Origin: an uncultured Alphaproteobacteria bacterium
GTDB lineage: Bacteria > Pseudomonadota > Alphaproteobacteria > HIMB59 > GCA-002718135
Direction of reading: 5' to 3'
Length of the DNA: 36,145 nucleotides
NCBI GenBank assembly: GCA_902521325.1
Contig: CABYRE010000011.1
Span: 1 to 36,145 of the forward strand
Part shown: in pieces, positions 1 to 10,222 of the stretch
How positions within the stretch are numbered: the first letter of the stretch is position 1
Layout of the letters: each line of letters begins with the position of its first letter
Notes under the pieces: model-generated
The model's database searches: none
What the model saw: the letters and a program-made list of their open reading frames with translations, nothing else
Told to the model about the DNA's origin: nothing
Position numbers and translations under genes: made by a program

Positions 1-1297
1 CTTCTGGGTCATCACCATTAACATGAAATATTGGAGCCTGAACCATTTTTGCAATTTCAGTACAATAAGGTGCTGATCGCCCATATTGTGGCATAGTTGT
101 AAAACCTATCTGATTGTTAATTACAAAGTGAATGGTACCACCAGTTTTAAATCCTCTTAATTGTGACATAGCAAATGTTTCCGCTACTACTCCTTGTCCA
201 GCTATTGCTGCATCACCATGAATTAATAAACCTATAACCTTATCTGTTGTTTTATCTTTAGCTAAAGTTTGTTTAGCTCTTACTTTTCCTGCCACAACTG
301 GGTTAACTGCTTCTAAATGTGATGGGTTAGAAGTGAGCGATAAATGAATTTTCTTTTTTTCAAATTCACGATCAGCAGAAACCCCTAAATGATATTTTAC
401 ATCACCCGAACCTAGTACCTCATTTGGATCATTTAAAGATCCTTGGAATTTTGATAATATTTTTTTGTAAGGCATTTCCAAAACACTAGATAGAAGTGTT
501 AGTCTACCTCGATGAGCTGTTCCAATAATAATATCCTCAATTCCAGACAAACATGCCTGTTTAACAATTTGCTCTATTCCAGGTATCATCGCTTCACCAC
601 CTTCGATACCATATCTCTTTGTACCTAAAAATTTTTTATCTAAAAACTGTTCAAATAGTTCTGATTCAACTAATCTTTTATAGATTGCTTTTTTTCCTTC
701 ATTTGTAAAATTTGTTTTATTTCTTACTTCTTCAATTCTTTCTTGCACCCATTGTTTTTGATCAGCTTGTTGTATATGTAAAAATTCAACACCAATTGAA
801 GCAGAATAGGTTTCTTTTAATATTTTAATAATATTTTTTAATTTACCCTTTTCTAAACCCAAACTTCCATCAATAAATATTTCTTTTTCTAAATCTGATT
901 CATCAAAACCATAACTTCTATAATCTAATTCTAGGGGATACTCTCTTTCAGATATTCCTAAAGGGTCAAGATCTGCTATTAAATGTCCATTAATTCTAAA
1001 AGCTCTAATTAACCTTAATGCTCTAATTGAATCTAAAGTTGAAATTCTAAATTCTTCAGAATTGTAATTCGCATTTGATTTTATAACCTTAGTTATGTAA
1101 TTTTTATCTATTATTCTTGATGGACGTTCTTTCCATTCTGGTCCTCCAAAATCTTTAAGAACAGAGTAATCATCTTCATTTAAATTATTAAAAAAATCTT
1201 TCCAAGTTGTGTCCACACTTTCAGGGTCATTTCTAAATTTAGAATACAGTTCGGCCACATATGGCGCATTAGCACTATTTAAGAAAGTATCATTCAT
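1..1297 (-). CDS. sucA: 2-oxoglutarate dehydrogenase E1 component, N-terminal part (cut by window edge)
   Basis: Thiamine-diphosphate E1 subunit of the 2-oxoglutarate dehydrogenase complex, which converts 2-oxoglutarate to succinyl-CoA in the cytoplasm. I translated the minus strand from the ATG at 1297. The N terminus reads MNDTFLNSANAPYVAELYSK, followed by a DPESVDTTWKDFF stretch, the usual SucA lead region. About 432 codons are present. At the left edge the frame reads NNQIGFTT, then QYGRSAPYCTEIAKMVQAP and HVNGDDPE, a core E1 motif. The C-terminal half lies outside the window. It starts 36 bp after sucD and is the last visible gene of the sdh-mdh-suc operon; sucB would be expected next but cannot be seen. 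A second in-frame ATG is not needed because the first residues already match the family. Confidence 0.95.
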   Translation of the reverse strand, partial: MNDTFLNSANAPYVAELYSKFRNDPESVDTTWKDFFNNLNEDDYSVLKDFGGPEWKERPSRIIDKNYITKVIKSNANYNSEEFRISTLDSIRALRLIRAFRINGHLIADLDPLGISEREYPLELDYRSYGFDESDLEKEIFIDGSLGLEKGKLKNIIKILKETYSASIGVEFLHIQQADQKQWVQERIEEVRNKTNFTNEGKKAIYKRLVESELFEQFLDKKFLGTKRYGIEGGEAMIPGIEQIVKQACLSGIEDIIIGTAHRGRLTLLSSVLEMPYKKILSKFQGSLNDPNEVLGSGDVKYHLGVSADREFEKKKIHLSLTSNPSHLEAVNPVVAGKVRAKQTLAKDKTTDKVIGLLIHGDAAIAGQGVVAETFAMSQLRGFKTGGTIHFVINNQIGFTTMPQYGRSAPYCTEIAKMVQAPIFHVNGDDPE

Positions 1298-1333
1298 AGA
1301 TTTCTATTAAACTAAAACCATTTCGCATAACAG

Positions 1334-2233
1334 TCATACTAATGGAAACAAATTATTCCCATTTTGCATTGCTAATTTCATAGTTTTTCCCAATGATGCT
1401 GGAGATTTTGACACCAAAACTCCAGCCTTTTCTAAAGATTTAATTTTGGAATATGCTGTACCTTTTGAACCTGAAACGATAGCACCTGCATGACCCATAC
1501 GTTTTCCTTTTGGTGCCGATTGTCCAGCTATAAATGCCGAAACTGGTTTTTTTCTTTTTGAATTTGAAATAAATTCTGCTGCATTTTCTTCTTCCTCGCC
1601 ACCAATTTCACCTATCATTAAAATTCCCTCGGTCTCATCGTCTTCTAAAAATAACTTTATACAATCTACAAAATCCATTCCATGTATTGGATCTCCACCA
1701 ATACCAACGCATGTTGATTGACCTAATCCTACCTCTGTTGTCTGTGCAACAGCTTCATAAGTTAATGTTCCTGATCTACTTACTATTCCTATTTTACCTT
1801 TTTTATGAATGAAGCCAGGCATGATTCCAATCTTGCATTCGGCAGGAGTGATTAACCCTGGGCAGTTTGGTCCAATTAAATATGTTTTATTGTTAATAAC
1901 TCTTTTTTTTATATCAATCATATCTAAGACTGGAATACCTTCTGTGATACACACAATTAATTCAATATTTGCATCTAAAGCCTCATGGATTGCTTTGGCA
2001 GCAAACTTAGCAGGCACATAAATAACAGTTGCATTTGCTTCAGTTTGTTTCACTGCATCGGCAACTGTATTAAATACTGGTAAATTTAAATGTGTCTGCC
2101 CTCCTTTACCAGGCGTGACACCACCAACAAGGTTTGTACCATATGCTATAGCTTGTTCAGAATGATATGTTCCTTGTGAACCGGTAAAACCCTGACAAAT
2201 AAGTCTTGTATTCTTATTAACTAAAATTGACAT
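1334..2233 (-). CDS. sucD: Succinyl-CoA ligase alpha subunit
   Basis: Alpha subunit of succinyl-CoA synthetase, which couples succinyl-CoA cleavage to nucleoside triphosphate formation in the TCA cycle. The 299 residues match the usual length of about 290-300. Visible features are the N-terminal CoA-binding Rossmann region with [10 protein letters not shown] near residues 15-24, the GPNCPG motif near 121-126, [10 protein letters not shown] near 152-161, and GHAGAIVSG near 247-255, where His248 is the expected phosphohistidine. The start codon overlaps the sucC stop by one base (TAATG), so translation of the two subunits is probably coupled. It lies 36 bp upstream of sucA. Confidence 0.97.
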   Translation of the reverse strand: MSILVNKNTRLICQGFTGSQGTYHSEQAIAYGTNLVGGVTPGKGGQTHLNLPVFNTVADAVKQTEANATVIYVPAKFAAKAIHEALDANIELIVCITEGIPVLDMIDIKKRVINNKTYLIGPNCPGLITPAECKIGIMPGFIHKKGKIGIVSRSGTLTYEAVAQTTEVGLGQSTCVGIGGDPIHGMDFVDCIKLFLEDDETEGILMIGEIGGEEEENAAEFISNSKRKKPVSAFIAGQSAPKGKRMGHAGAIVSGSKGTAYSKIKSLEKAGVLVSKSPASLGKTMKLAMQNGNNLFPLV

Positions 2234-3417
2234 TATTCTGATAGCTCCACAGCTTTTTGTGCTGCATTCGAAAAGTCATCAATTGAAATTAATCCTAATG
2301 ATGAATTATTTATAATGTCTCTTCCTTCTTTGGAATTTGTACCTTGAAAACGTACAACAACAGGAAGTTTAAAATCTAATTCTTTAATTGCATCAATGAT
2401 GCCATTAGCAATCATATCACAATGGATAATTCCTCCAAAAATATTTATAAAGACTGATTTTACGTTTTTTTCTGATTGAATAATCTTGAAAGCTTTAATG
2501 GCTCTTTCTTTATTTGCTGTACCGCCTAAATCTAAAAAATTGGCTGGCTCCATTCCAAATTGTTTAATAATATCCATAGTTGCCATAGCTAGCCCAGCTC
2601 CATTAACCATGCACCCTATTTTTCCATCCAGCTTGATGTAAACCATATCATTTTCAGAAGCTTCAAGCTCTAAATCATTTTCTTCTGAAGTATCTTTTAG
2701 TTTTTCAATGTCAGCCTGTCTATACAGAGCATTATCATCAATATTAATTTTAGCATCTAAAAGCATTAGTTTTTCATCTTTTGTCACAACAAGAGGATTA
2801 ATTTCAATTAAAGAAGCATCTATTTCGACATAGGCCTTACATAAATTTGAAACAATTTCTTTAAATTGGTTAAACTCATTAATAGAAAAGTTTAATTTAT
2901 TTTGAAGACTGTCACTAATTGTAAAATCTTCTAAGTTATCAAAATAAACATATTGAATTCTTTCTGGTGTTTTCTCAGCTACATCTTCTATGTCTACGCC
3001 TCCAGCATCAGATACCATCATCATTAATTTTGATTGATTCCTATCAAGAAGAATACTTAAATAAAATTCCCTATCAATTTCACATCCAGCTTCTAAGTAG
3101 ATCCTGTTTACTAACTTTCCTTCATTACCTGTTTGTTTTGTAATCAATATGTTGCCCATCATTCCTTTTGCAATTTTTTGTGCATCATCAATTGATTCTG
3201 TTATTTGTACTCCACCTTTTGTATTAAATGGTTTTAAAAATTTACCTGCTCCTCTTCCGCCAGCATGTATCTGTGATTTGATAACCCAGGGTGGTCCTTT
3301 AATATTTTGTAAATCTTTTTCTAAATCGTCAACATTTCCTATGTAATTTTTACCTTCAAGGATAGGTAGGTTGTACTTTCTTAGTAGATCTTTAGCTTGA
3401 TATTCATGCAAATTCAT
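2233..3417 (-). CDS. sucC: Succinyl-CoA ligase [ADP/GDP-forming] beta subunit
   Basis: Beta subunit of succinyl-CoA synthetase, which binds the nucleotide through an ATP-grasp fold. The 394 residues agree with the family. It opens [19 protein letters not shown], the standard SucC start. [14 protein letters not shown] near residues 47-60 is the ATP-grasp lysine/glycine region, [10 protein letters not shown] near 202-211 supplies metal-binding residues, and [13 protein letters not shown] plus [16 protein letters not shown] form the C-terminal ligase domain. The His in GGIIHCD replaces the more common Arg. It starts 41 bp after mdh and overlaps sucD by one base. Confidence 0.97.
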   Translation of the reverse strand: MNLHEYQAKDLLRKYNLPILEGKNYIGNVDDLEKDLQNIKGPPWVIKSQIHAGGRGAGKFLKPFNTKGGVQITESIDDAQKIAKGMMGNILITKQTGNEGKLVNRIYLEAGCEIDREFYLSILLDRNQSKLMMMVSDAGGVDIEDVAEKTPERIQYVYFDNLEDFTISDSLQNKLNFSINEFNQFKEIVSNLCKAYVEIDASLIEINPLVVTKDEKLMLLDAKINIDDNALYRQADIEKLKDTSEENDLELEASENDMVYIKLDGKIGCMVNGAGLAMATMDIIKQFGMEPANFLDLGGTANKERAIKAFKIIQSEKNVKSVFINIFGGIIHCDMIANGIIDAIKELDFKLPVVVRFQGTNSKEGRDIINNSSLGLISIDDFSNAAQKAVELSE

Positions 3418-3458
3418 TTTGATAGAAGGGTAATAGTTAGATTAGATGTAAAATACAA

Positions 3459-4421
<963 letters not shown>

Positions 4422-4439
4422 TTAAGTTTTATACTTTAA

Positions 4440-5231
4440 TTATAATTCTGTAACAATAGCCTTTTTAAGTCCAGCAATTTCTTTAGCTGGATTTAAACCT
4501 TTAGGACAAGACCTAGTGCAATTCATTATTGAATGACATCTATAAAGTTTTAATGAATCATTTATTGCTTTTAATCTCTCTTTTCTTTCTGAGTCTCTAG
4601 AATCACTTACCCACCTTGCTGCCTGTAAAAGGACTGCTGGTCCTAAATATTCATCTCCATTCCACCAATAACTTGGACAAGAAGTGGTACAACAAAAACA
4701 TAAAACACACTCCCATTTACCATCTAGTTTTTCTCTATCTTTTGGTGATTGTTTTTTTTCGTCTCCTAAGTTTTTTTCTTCATCATTTATTTTTTTACGC
4801 TGCAACCAAGGTTTAATTGAAGCTAGCTGTTCATAAGCTTTGCTAAGATCTGGAACCAAATCTTTTACAACACGCATATGTGGAAGAGGATATATTTTGA
4901 TTTCATTCTTAACATCGGACATACTTTTCAAACACGCTAATGTGTTAACACCATCAATATTCATAGCACAGGAACCACAAACTCCTTCTCTGCAAGATCT
5001 TCTAAATGTTAAAGTCGGATCAATTTCGTTTTTTATTTTCATAAGAGCGTCTAATACCATTGGGCCGCATTTTTCTTGATCTATCTCATAATTATCTATC
5101 CTAGGATTCTTATCATCTTCAGGATCCCATCTGTAAATTGCAAGTTTCTTTGGATCGTTTGCAGGTTCTTTTAGTTGGTGGGTTTTCCCTTTAGTTATTT
5201 TTGAATTCGCAGGAAGTATAAACTGAGCCAT
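4440..5231 (-). CDS. sdhB: Succinate dehydrogenase iron-sulfur subunit
   Basis: Iron-sulfur subunit of respiratory complex II, passing electrons from the SdhA flavin to quinone. The [2Fe-2S] cluster cysteines lie in [16 protein letters not shown] followed by NTLAC, in the N-terminal ferredoxin domain. The [4Fe-4S] and [3Fe-4S] ligands are in [16 protein letters not shown] and [17 protein letters not shown] in the C-terminal helical domain. The 263 residues are typical of the alphaproteobacterial form. An Asp/Glu/Lys-rich linker (residues ~145-170) separates the two domains and is longer than usual. Its start overlaps the sdhA stop by one base. Confidence 0.97.
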   Translation of the reverse strand: MAQFILPANSKITKGKTHQLKEPANDPKKLAIYRWDPEDDKNPRIDNYEIDQEKCGPMVLDALMKIKNEIDPTLTFRRSCREGVCGSCAMNIDGVNTLACLKSMSDVKNEIKIYPLPHMRVVKDLVPDLSKAYEQLASIKPWLQRKKINDEEKNLGDEKKQSPKDREKLDGKWECVLCFCCTTSCPSYWWNGDEYLGPAVLLQAARWVSDSRDSERKERLKAINDSLKLYRCHSIMNCTRSCPKGLNPAKEIAGLKKAIVTEL

Positions 5232-7024
5232 TAGTAAACTCTTCTTTTAGGTGGTATTGGTTGAACATGATTAGTAAGAGTATTCATATGAACACCTCTA
5301 GAACCCATGCTCACATCTCCCTTATCGTTTAACCAAGCTAGAGAATGAACTAACCAATTTTTATCATCTCTTTCTTTATAGTCTTCTCTTGCATGTGCAC
5401 CTCTACTTTCAGTTCGATTCAACGCTGAATGAAGAGTAACTTTTGATTGAGCCATTAAATTGTGTAACTCTAAAGCTTCGACCAAGTCAGTATTAAAAAT
5501 TAATGATTTGTCTTTAATATCTATGTCATCCATTGAGCTTTCTACTTTTGAATATTCTTCAATACCTTTTGATATGAGATCATGTGTTCTAAATACTGCA
5601 CATTTTTGCTGCATTATATGTTGCATGGAGGTGCGAAGTTCTCCAGTTGTAGAGTTTCCTTTGCTGTTTCTAATCTTATCAAATCTCTCAATAATATTAT
5701 CTGTTTTTGATTGATTAATTTCAATTTTTTTAGAATTTGGTTTTACTTTTTCTTTACATGTTAGGCTAGCTGCTTTGCCAAAAACAACAAGATCGATTAA
5801 TGAATTTGTTCCTAATCTATTTGCTCCGTGTACAGAAACACATGCAGCCTCACCAACAGCCATTAAACCTTCACATACATTATCTGGATTTTCATTTGTT
5901 GGTCTTAGAACTTCTGTTCTATAATTTGTTGGTATACCACCCATATTATAATGAACAGTTGGAAGAACTGGTATTGGATCTTTAGTCAGATCAACTCCGG
6001 CAAATATTTTTGCAGTTTCTGAAATACCAGGTAATCTTTTATGCAGTGTATCAGCGTCAATGTGCTCAAGATGAAGGAGCACGTGATCGGCATTGTCTCC
6101 ACAACCTCGATTTTCACTAATTTCAATTGTCATTGCTCGGCTTACTACATCCCTTGATGCTAGATCTTTTGCATTTGGAGCATATCTTTCCATAAATCTT
6201 TCACCATCACTATTAGTTAAATATCCACCTTCTCCTCTTGCTCCCTCAGTGATTAACACTCCTGCACCATAAACACCAGTTGGATGAAACTGAATAAATT
6301 CCATATCAGAAAGAGGCAAGTTCTGTCTTAAAGCCATTGCACTACCATCACCAGTACATATGTGAGCACTCGTAGATGAGAAGTAAGCTCTTCCATATCC
6401 ACCAGTAGCTAAAATTGTTTGATGAGATAAAAATCGATGGATTGATCCATCTTCTAAGCACCATGTTACCACACCAATACAATTACCTTGATCATCGGAA
6501 ATTAAATCTAAAACAAAATATTCAATATAAAATTCTACATTATTTTTAAGTGATTGCTGATAAAGTGTGTGGAGTAAAGCGTGTCCCGTCCTATCAGCTG
6601 CCGCACAAGCTCTCATAGCAGGAGCTCCTTCGCCATTATTGGTTAAGTGTCCGCCAAAAGGTCTTTGATAGATCTTGCCATCATCTGTTCTGCTAAAAGG
6701 CATGCCATATTCTTCAAGTTCAATTACTGCTTCAGGGGCTTTAGAACATAAGTATTCAATTGCATCTTGATCACCAAGCCAGTCTGAGCCCTTAACTGTA
6801 TCATACATGTGCCACTTCCAATTATCTTCACCCATATTACCTAAAGCTGCTCCAATTCCGCCTTGTGCTGCAACAGTATGGCTTCTTGTTGGAAACACTT
6901 TTGATATACAGGCTGTTTTTAATCCAGCTTCAGCACATCCAAGCGTAGCTCTCAGTCCTGATCCTCCAGCTCCAACAACTACAACGTCGTAATGGTGATC
7001 AATAATTTTGTATGAATTAGTCAT
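5231..7024 (-). CDS. sdhA: Succinate dehydrogenase flavoprotein subunit
   Basis: Catalytic flavoprotein of complex II, oxidising succinate to fumarate at the cytoplasmic face of the inner membrane. The FAD-binding motif [20 protein letters not shown] is near residues 15-34. [15 protein letters not shown] contains the region of the FAD-linking histidine. Further conserved blocks are [34 protein letters not shown], and [18 protein letters not shown]. The C-terminal RGAHAREDY block is present. The 597 residues match the family. It starts directly after the sdhD stop, inside the sdhC-D-A-B gene train. Confidence 0.98.
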   Translation of the reverse strand: MTNSYKIIDHHYDVVVVGAGGSGLRATLGCAEAGLKTACISKVFPTRSHTVAAQGGIGAALGNMGEDNWKWHMYDTVKGSDWLGDQDAIEYLCSKAPEAVIELEEYGMPFSRTDDGKIYQRPFGGHLTNNGEGAPAMRACAAADRTGHALLHTLYQQSLKNNVEFYIEYFVLDLISDDQGNCIGVVTWCLEDGSIHRFLSHQTILATGGYGRAYFSSTSAHICTGDGSAMALRQNLPLSDMEFIQFHPTGVYGAGVLITEGARGEGGYLTNSDGERFMERYAPNAKDLASRDVVSRAMTIEISENRGCGDNADHVLLHLEHIDADTLHKRLPGISETAKIFAGVDLTKDPIPVLPTVHYNMGGIPTNYRTEVLRPTNENPDNVCEGLMAVGEAACVSVHGANRLGTNSLIDLVVFGKAASLTCKEKVKPNSKKIEINQSKTDNIIERFDKIRNSKGNSTTGELRTSMQHIMQQKCAVFRTHDLISKGIEEYSKVESSMDDIDIKDKSLIFNTDLVEALELHNLMAQSKVTLHSALNRTESRGAHAREDYKERDDKNWLVHSLAWLNDKGDVSMGSRGVHMNTLTNHVQPIPPKRRVY

Positions 7025-7354
7025 CTAAAACACCATTCTCACTATATTTACAGTAATTAAAATCATGATAAAATAAATAAGATAATTTATTGATACTTTA
7101 ATAAATTTGGCTGTCTTTTTCGATGTGACATAATCTTCAATAATTGTTTGCAGTCCCAATTTTGAATGTAGAAGCATAGATTGCATCATAACGAAAAATA
7201 AGAATGCATTAAAATAAGATTGAAAAAAAATTTCTATTTCAGAATAGGTCATCTTTGATAATGATATTGCAGAGTATATAAACCAAAATGTCAAAGGTAT
7301 TAAAATAGAAGCGGTGATTCTTTGAGTTAACCATTTAAGAGCATAATTTTTCAT
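7025..7354 (-). CDS. sdhD: Succinate dehydrogenase membrane anchor subunit
   Basis: Small membrane anchor of complex II that, with SdhC, holds heme b and the quinone site. The 109 residues contain three hydrophobic segments (about 13-33, 44-63 and 85-107), as expected. H63 followed by GLQTIIEDY near 67-75 is the SdhD signature: the histidine is the probable heme ligand and Tyr75 the quinone-pocket tyrosine. The start overlaps the sdhC stop by four bases (ATGA), and sdhA follows immediately. The assignment rests on position, topology and this motif, since anchor subunits are poorly conserved. Confidence 0.9.
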   Translation of the reverse strand: MKNYALKWLTQRITASILIPLTFWFIYSAISLSKMTYSEIEIFFQSYFNAFLFFVMMQSMLLHSKLGLQTIIEDYVTSKKTAKFIKVSINYLIYFIMILITVNIVRMVF

Positions 7355-7731
7355 GCAAAATACCAGACAACTAAACTAGCAATTAAAGTTAAACAAATAA
7401 CAGCATAACCAGATTTATATACTTGAGATAATTCCATTCCAATACCGAATGACCAATATAATTTTCTACATCCATTAAATAAATGATAAAAAATACCTAC
7501 AGTCCAAATTATTAGAACTAGTTTAAACAAAATACTCTTAGAAAGACTTTCAAAATAAATATAAAATTCAGGACCAAAACTAATCAAAAAAAACCAAATT
7601 GAAATTAATAGTGCGCCCACACTTAATCCTATTCCAGATATCCTGTGAAAAATTGAAAATACTGCAGTCAGTACTCTTTTGTGAATAGATAGGTGAGGTG
7701 ATAATGGTCTATTATCAGTCATTTTTTTCAT
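7351..7731 (-). CDS. sdhC: Succinate dehydrogenase cytochrome b556 subunit
   Basis: First gene of the complex II operon; cytochrome b subunit that binds heme b and quinone with SdhD. It has the family opening NRPLSPHLSIH, then SIFHRISGIG near residues 26-35 (the Ser and Arg of the quinone site), and three membrane segments. YHLFNGCRKLYW near 82-93 is the heme-ligand region. His83 is kept, but the usual second His after Arg is Lys and the later Asp is Ser. Two starts are possible, ATG at 7731 and ATG at 7722 (MTDNRPLS). Neither has a clear Shine-Dalgarno sequence and the second fits the family slightly better. The upstream region holds direct repeats. Confidence 0.92.
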   Translation of the reverse strand: MKKMTDNRPLSPHLSIHKRVLTAVFSIFHRISGIGLSVGALLISIWFFLISFGPEFYIYFESLSKSILFKLVLIIWTVGIFYHLFNGCRKLYWSFGIGMELSQVYKSGYAVICLTLIASLVVWYFA

Positions 7732-7838
7732 ATTTTCTATGCTTCATAAGTAAGTATTTTTCTTTAAATTTCAAAATATTAATGGTTTAGTTATTTTTTC
7801 TTACTATCATGGAAGTTTGTAAAATGTTGATAAAAAGT

Positions 7839-7880
7839 ACCAAATTTTATAAAAATCGACCAAATTTTATGCCAAATTTA
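7839..7880 (-). promoter_or_regulatory. Tandem direct repeats upstream of sdhC
   Basis: On the plus strand CCAAATTTTAT occurs at 7840-7850 and again at 7860-7870, 20 bp apart, and a shorter CCAAATTTA follows at 7872-7880. They lie about 110-150 bp upstream of the sdhC start. Two copies spaced by roughly two helical turns suit a regulator binding site for the sdh-mdh-suc operon. The A+T-rich background makes chance recurrence possible. No known operator was recognised. Confidence 0.35.
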
Positions 7881-7925
7881 ACTAAAAATCTTGAATTTTA
7901 ATTTGATAGATATTACTCTTAATAA

Positions 7926-8061
7926 GCCGGATAATACTCGTTTCTTAGCTTCGGAGGAACGCCAAGAATTTTTAATTATCTTACCCGCCGTTTGATAATT
8001 AGTTGAGTTTCTTATTCTAGAGAGGTGTCTGCCAAGGTACAAACTAGTTTTAGAGTCCGGC
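7926..8061. ncRNA. Candidate structured RNA between sdhC and the hydrolase gene (strand undecided)
   Basis: This block is richer in G+C than the sequence beside it and contains no ORF. Its ends pair: GCCGGA at 7926-7931 with TCCGGC at 8056-8061, and ACTC just inside pairs with GAGT across a bulge. An inner stem AATTATC/GATAATT encloses a loop with ACCCGCCG and is extended by AAGAA/TTCTT. The overall plan is a long rod with internal bubbles, about 135 nt, which recalls 6S RNA. I could not match family consensus residues, so identity is open. On the plus strand an A+T-rich promoter could lie at 7890-7920; the minus strand is also possible. It abuts the hydrolase stop codon. SRP RNA, RNase P RNA and tmRNA motifs were not found. 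Confidence 0.4.
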
Positions 8062-9051
8062 CTACTTTAAATTTTTATTAAAAAATTCTTCCATCTTTTT
8101 AGAATATACTTCTGGAAATTTAAACATAGCATCTACATGATAAGAGTTTTCAACTAACCAAAACTCTGCATTAATTTTATTTTGATTTGTATATTCTTTA
8201 AAATAATTAAAATGTCTTGTTAAGACTCTTGTATCTGAGTCTCCATGAGCAAAAAAATAGTATTGTTTCTTTGATAATTTTTTAGCTGGAGATAATTCTC
8301 TTGGATCTGTTCCAGTTAAGATTCTTCCAGCTAAACTTACAGCCGGTCCAAATTCAATGGCTAGACCATATCTTGCTATTTCATCTTTTAAAATCATATT
8401 AAATTCAGCAAGTGAACTATCTGCCCATACAGCAAGTATTTCTGGTTCTGCATTAGCTGCAAAAATAGATGTGCTTGCACCAAGAGATATTCCATGTAAT
8501 CCAATACTATTAGACTTGAAACCAATTTCTTTTAAAAAGTCAAACGCGCCAAGAATATCATTATACGACTTTAATCCTAAATCATCGTAACTACTCACAG
8601 TATCACTTTGGCCATAGTTTCTTAAATCTATTGTAAGAACATTAAATTTTTTATTAACTAAAAAACTTGCAATGAGATTCGGTTCAGACTTACATTTACC
8701 ATTTGGGCTTATGCCATGTGTTACAATTATAATTGGTCTATTTGGAAAATAATTAAACAACCAACCATTAATCTTGATGTCAGAGTCACGAGATTGAAAA
8801 TATACATCTTGCCATTCATCTAAATAATAGTTTTTAAAGTTAAAATTTTCTCTTACTTTTTGTCGTGCCAGAATTAAGTATTCATGTGAATCAACTGTTG
8901 TGCTCCATGAATTAGGAAGAGATCCTTCGTGCAAACCACAAGTTGGATCTATTTTTAAAATTTGATAAGCAACATAAAAACCTGCAGTAAAATAAACTAC
9001 AATTAATAAAACTACTGTACTTACTAAAAATCTAATTATGTATTTCATCAA
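8062..9051 (-). CDS. Membrane-anchored alpha/beta hydrolase
   Basis: Predicted serine hydrolase of the alpha/beta-hydrolase superfamily, of unknown substrate. Residues 5-30 are a hydrophobic N-terminal anchor or uncleaved signal, so the catalytic domain probably faces the periplasm. VTHGISPNG near 110-118 is the oxyanion region. HGISLGAS near 186-193 gives the GxSxG nucleophile elbow with Ser189. HGDSDTRV near 269-276 supplies the acid (Asp271 or Asp273), and His305 in ENSYHVD is the probable third triad member. The 329 residues fit YqkD/BEM46-like peptidase or esterase relatives. Its ATG overlaps the zapE stop by four bases, so it is probably co-transcribed with the upstream genes. Confidence 0.85.
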   Translation of the reverse strand: MMKYIIRFLVSTVVLLIVVYFTAGFYVAYQILKIDPTCGLHEGSLPNSWSTTVDSHEYLILARQKVRENFNFKNYYLDEWQDVYFQSRDSDIKINGWLFNYFPNRPIIIVTHGISPNGKCKSEPNLIASFLVNKKFNVLTIDLRNYGQSDTVSSYDDLGLKSYNDILGAFDFLKEIGFKSNSIGLHGISLGASTSIFAANAEPEILAVWADSSLAEFNMILKDEIARYGLAIEFGPAVSLAGRILTGTDPRELSPAKKLSKKQYYFFAHGDSDTRVLTRHFNYFKEYTNQNKINAEFWLVENSYHVDAMFKFPEVYSKKMEEFFNKNLK

Positions 9052-10082
9052 TCTGGTTTCACTATAGTCATTTCATACAATCTGCTAGCGGTTCTTTTAA
9101 ATTCTTCTGCTAAAGTATTTACATTATTTAAAGAATTTATAGGTTTTGATGCCAAGATTACAATTGAACAATTATTTTCATATAACATATCAATTAGTCC
9201 AATAAATCTTCTGCAAGAATCTTTTTTTTGATTATCAAATTCAGGAACATTTTTTAAAAATACCAACTTAAATTTATCTGCAATATTTTTATAATCTTCA
9301 TTGCCCAAATTTACTTCACAAAGATTTTCAAAATCTATCATCATTAGATTTGATGTACATTTATCAAACTCTAATTCACGACTTTTACATTTAATTTTTA
9401 TAGTTGTTAATTGTGAGGGATCGACAAAACGATTGAATAATTTTTCAAATTCATTTGTTGTATCGGTTGTTATAGGTGTGAAATATGTCTTTGATTGATT
9501 TAACGTTTGTCGACGAAAGTCAGTTTTAATATTAATATCATATAGGAAAAAATTTTCTTTAATTAAATCAATAAATGGAAAAAAATCATTTCTCTGTAAA
9601 CCATCTTTATATAAATCATCTGGATGAAAATTTGATGAAAGTAATATAAATATTTTATACTTTGAAAAATAATTAAATATTTTTTTAATGATCAATGCAT
9701 CAACAATATTAAAAATATGTAACTCATCAATAAATATTATTTTGAAATCTCTACTTAAATTCTTGACATAATTTTCAATTGCAAGTTCCTTATTATCTGA
9801 GTTTTTTACCTGATCATGAATTTCATTCATCAAGTTATTAAAATGAATTTTTTTTCCAATTTTGCTATTTTGATAAAACAAATTTAATAAAAATGTTTTT
9901 CCCGTTCCTACTTGACCATAAAGATAAATTCCTTCAAAAATTTTATCCTTAAAAAAAAGCTTAGTTTTACTAAAAGAAGACCAAACATTATTAGCTTGTT
10001 TTAAAAATTCGATTTGATCAACATTCTTTTTGATAAAATTATTTTCTACAAAACTATTATACTGGTCGATTACATTAAACAT
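9048..10082 (-). CDS. zapE: ZapE/AFG1-family AAA ATPase
   Basis: P-loop ATPase of the AFG1/ZapE family, linked in bacteria to the division ring and in mitochondria to protein quality control at the inner membrane. Walker A is GQVGTGKT at residues 56-63, Walker B IIFIDE at 115-120, followed by LHIFNIVDAL, the AFG1-type block. SSNFHPDDLYKDGLQRNDFFPF is a family signature, cited here in two parts: SSNFHPDDLYKDG then LQRNDFFPF. The DFRRQ motif follows. The 344 residues are close to family length, though the C-terminal region is diverged. It shares one base with the 46-residue gene upstream and four with the hydrolase downstream. Confidence 0.9.
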   Translation of the reverse strand: MFNVIDQYNSFVENNFIKKNVDQIEFLKQANNVWSSFSKTKLFFKDKIFEGIYLYGQVGTGKTFLLNLFYQNSKIGKKIHFNNLMNEIHDQVKNSDNKELAIENYVKNLSRDFKIIFIDELHIFNIVDALIIKKIFNYFSKYKIFILLSSNFHPDDLYKDGLQRNDFFPFIDLIKENFFLYDINIKTDFRRQTLNQSKTYFTPITTDTTNEFEKLFNRFVDPSQLTTIKIKCKSRELEFDKCTSNLMMIDFENLCEVNLGNEDYKNIADKFKLVFLKNVPEFDNQKKDSCRRFIGLIDMLYENNCSIVILASKPINSLNNVNTLAEEFKRTASRLYEMTIVKPD

Positions 10083-10222
10083 TATTTTTTACCTAAATAT
10101 TGTTCTAATTTTTTAAATGTCTCAAGTTCACCACTTGTAAGTTTATTTTTATCTTTTTTCTTTTTCAAACGCTTATATTCTTCTATGAGATAATTTAAAC
10201 TTTCCATTATTTTTTTACTCAT
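10082..10222 (-). CDS. Small basic, probably helical protein (46 residues)
   Basis: A short ORF between the MFS gene and zapE. ATG at 10222 lies inside the last codons of the MFS gene (8-nt overlap), and the TAA at 10082-10084 shares one base with the zapE ATG. The product begins MSKKIMESLNYLIEEYKRLK, contains a run of lysines, then LTSGELETFKKLEQYLGKK. It is rich in Lys, Glu and Leu and looks like two amphipathic helices joined by a charged turn, with no membrane segment. The tight overlap with both neighbours argues that it is translated. I do not recognise the family. An internal Met at codon 6 is an alternative start. Confidence 0.7.
   Translation of the reverse strand: MSKKIMESLNYLIEEYKRLKKKKDKNKLTSGELETFKKLEQYLGKK

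Noticed and set aside
1..1297. Pseudogene fragment of sucA.
   Set aside because: The frame is intact from ATG to the window edge with all expected motifs; it is simply cut by the edge.
7926..8061. Glycine, SAM or ZTP riboswitch for sdhC or the hydrolase.
   Set aside because: No aptamer core motif was recognised, and the block is at the 3' end of the hydrolase gene, well upstream of sdhC.
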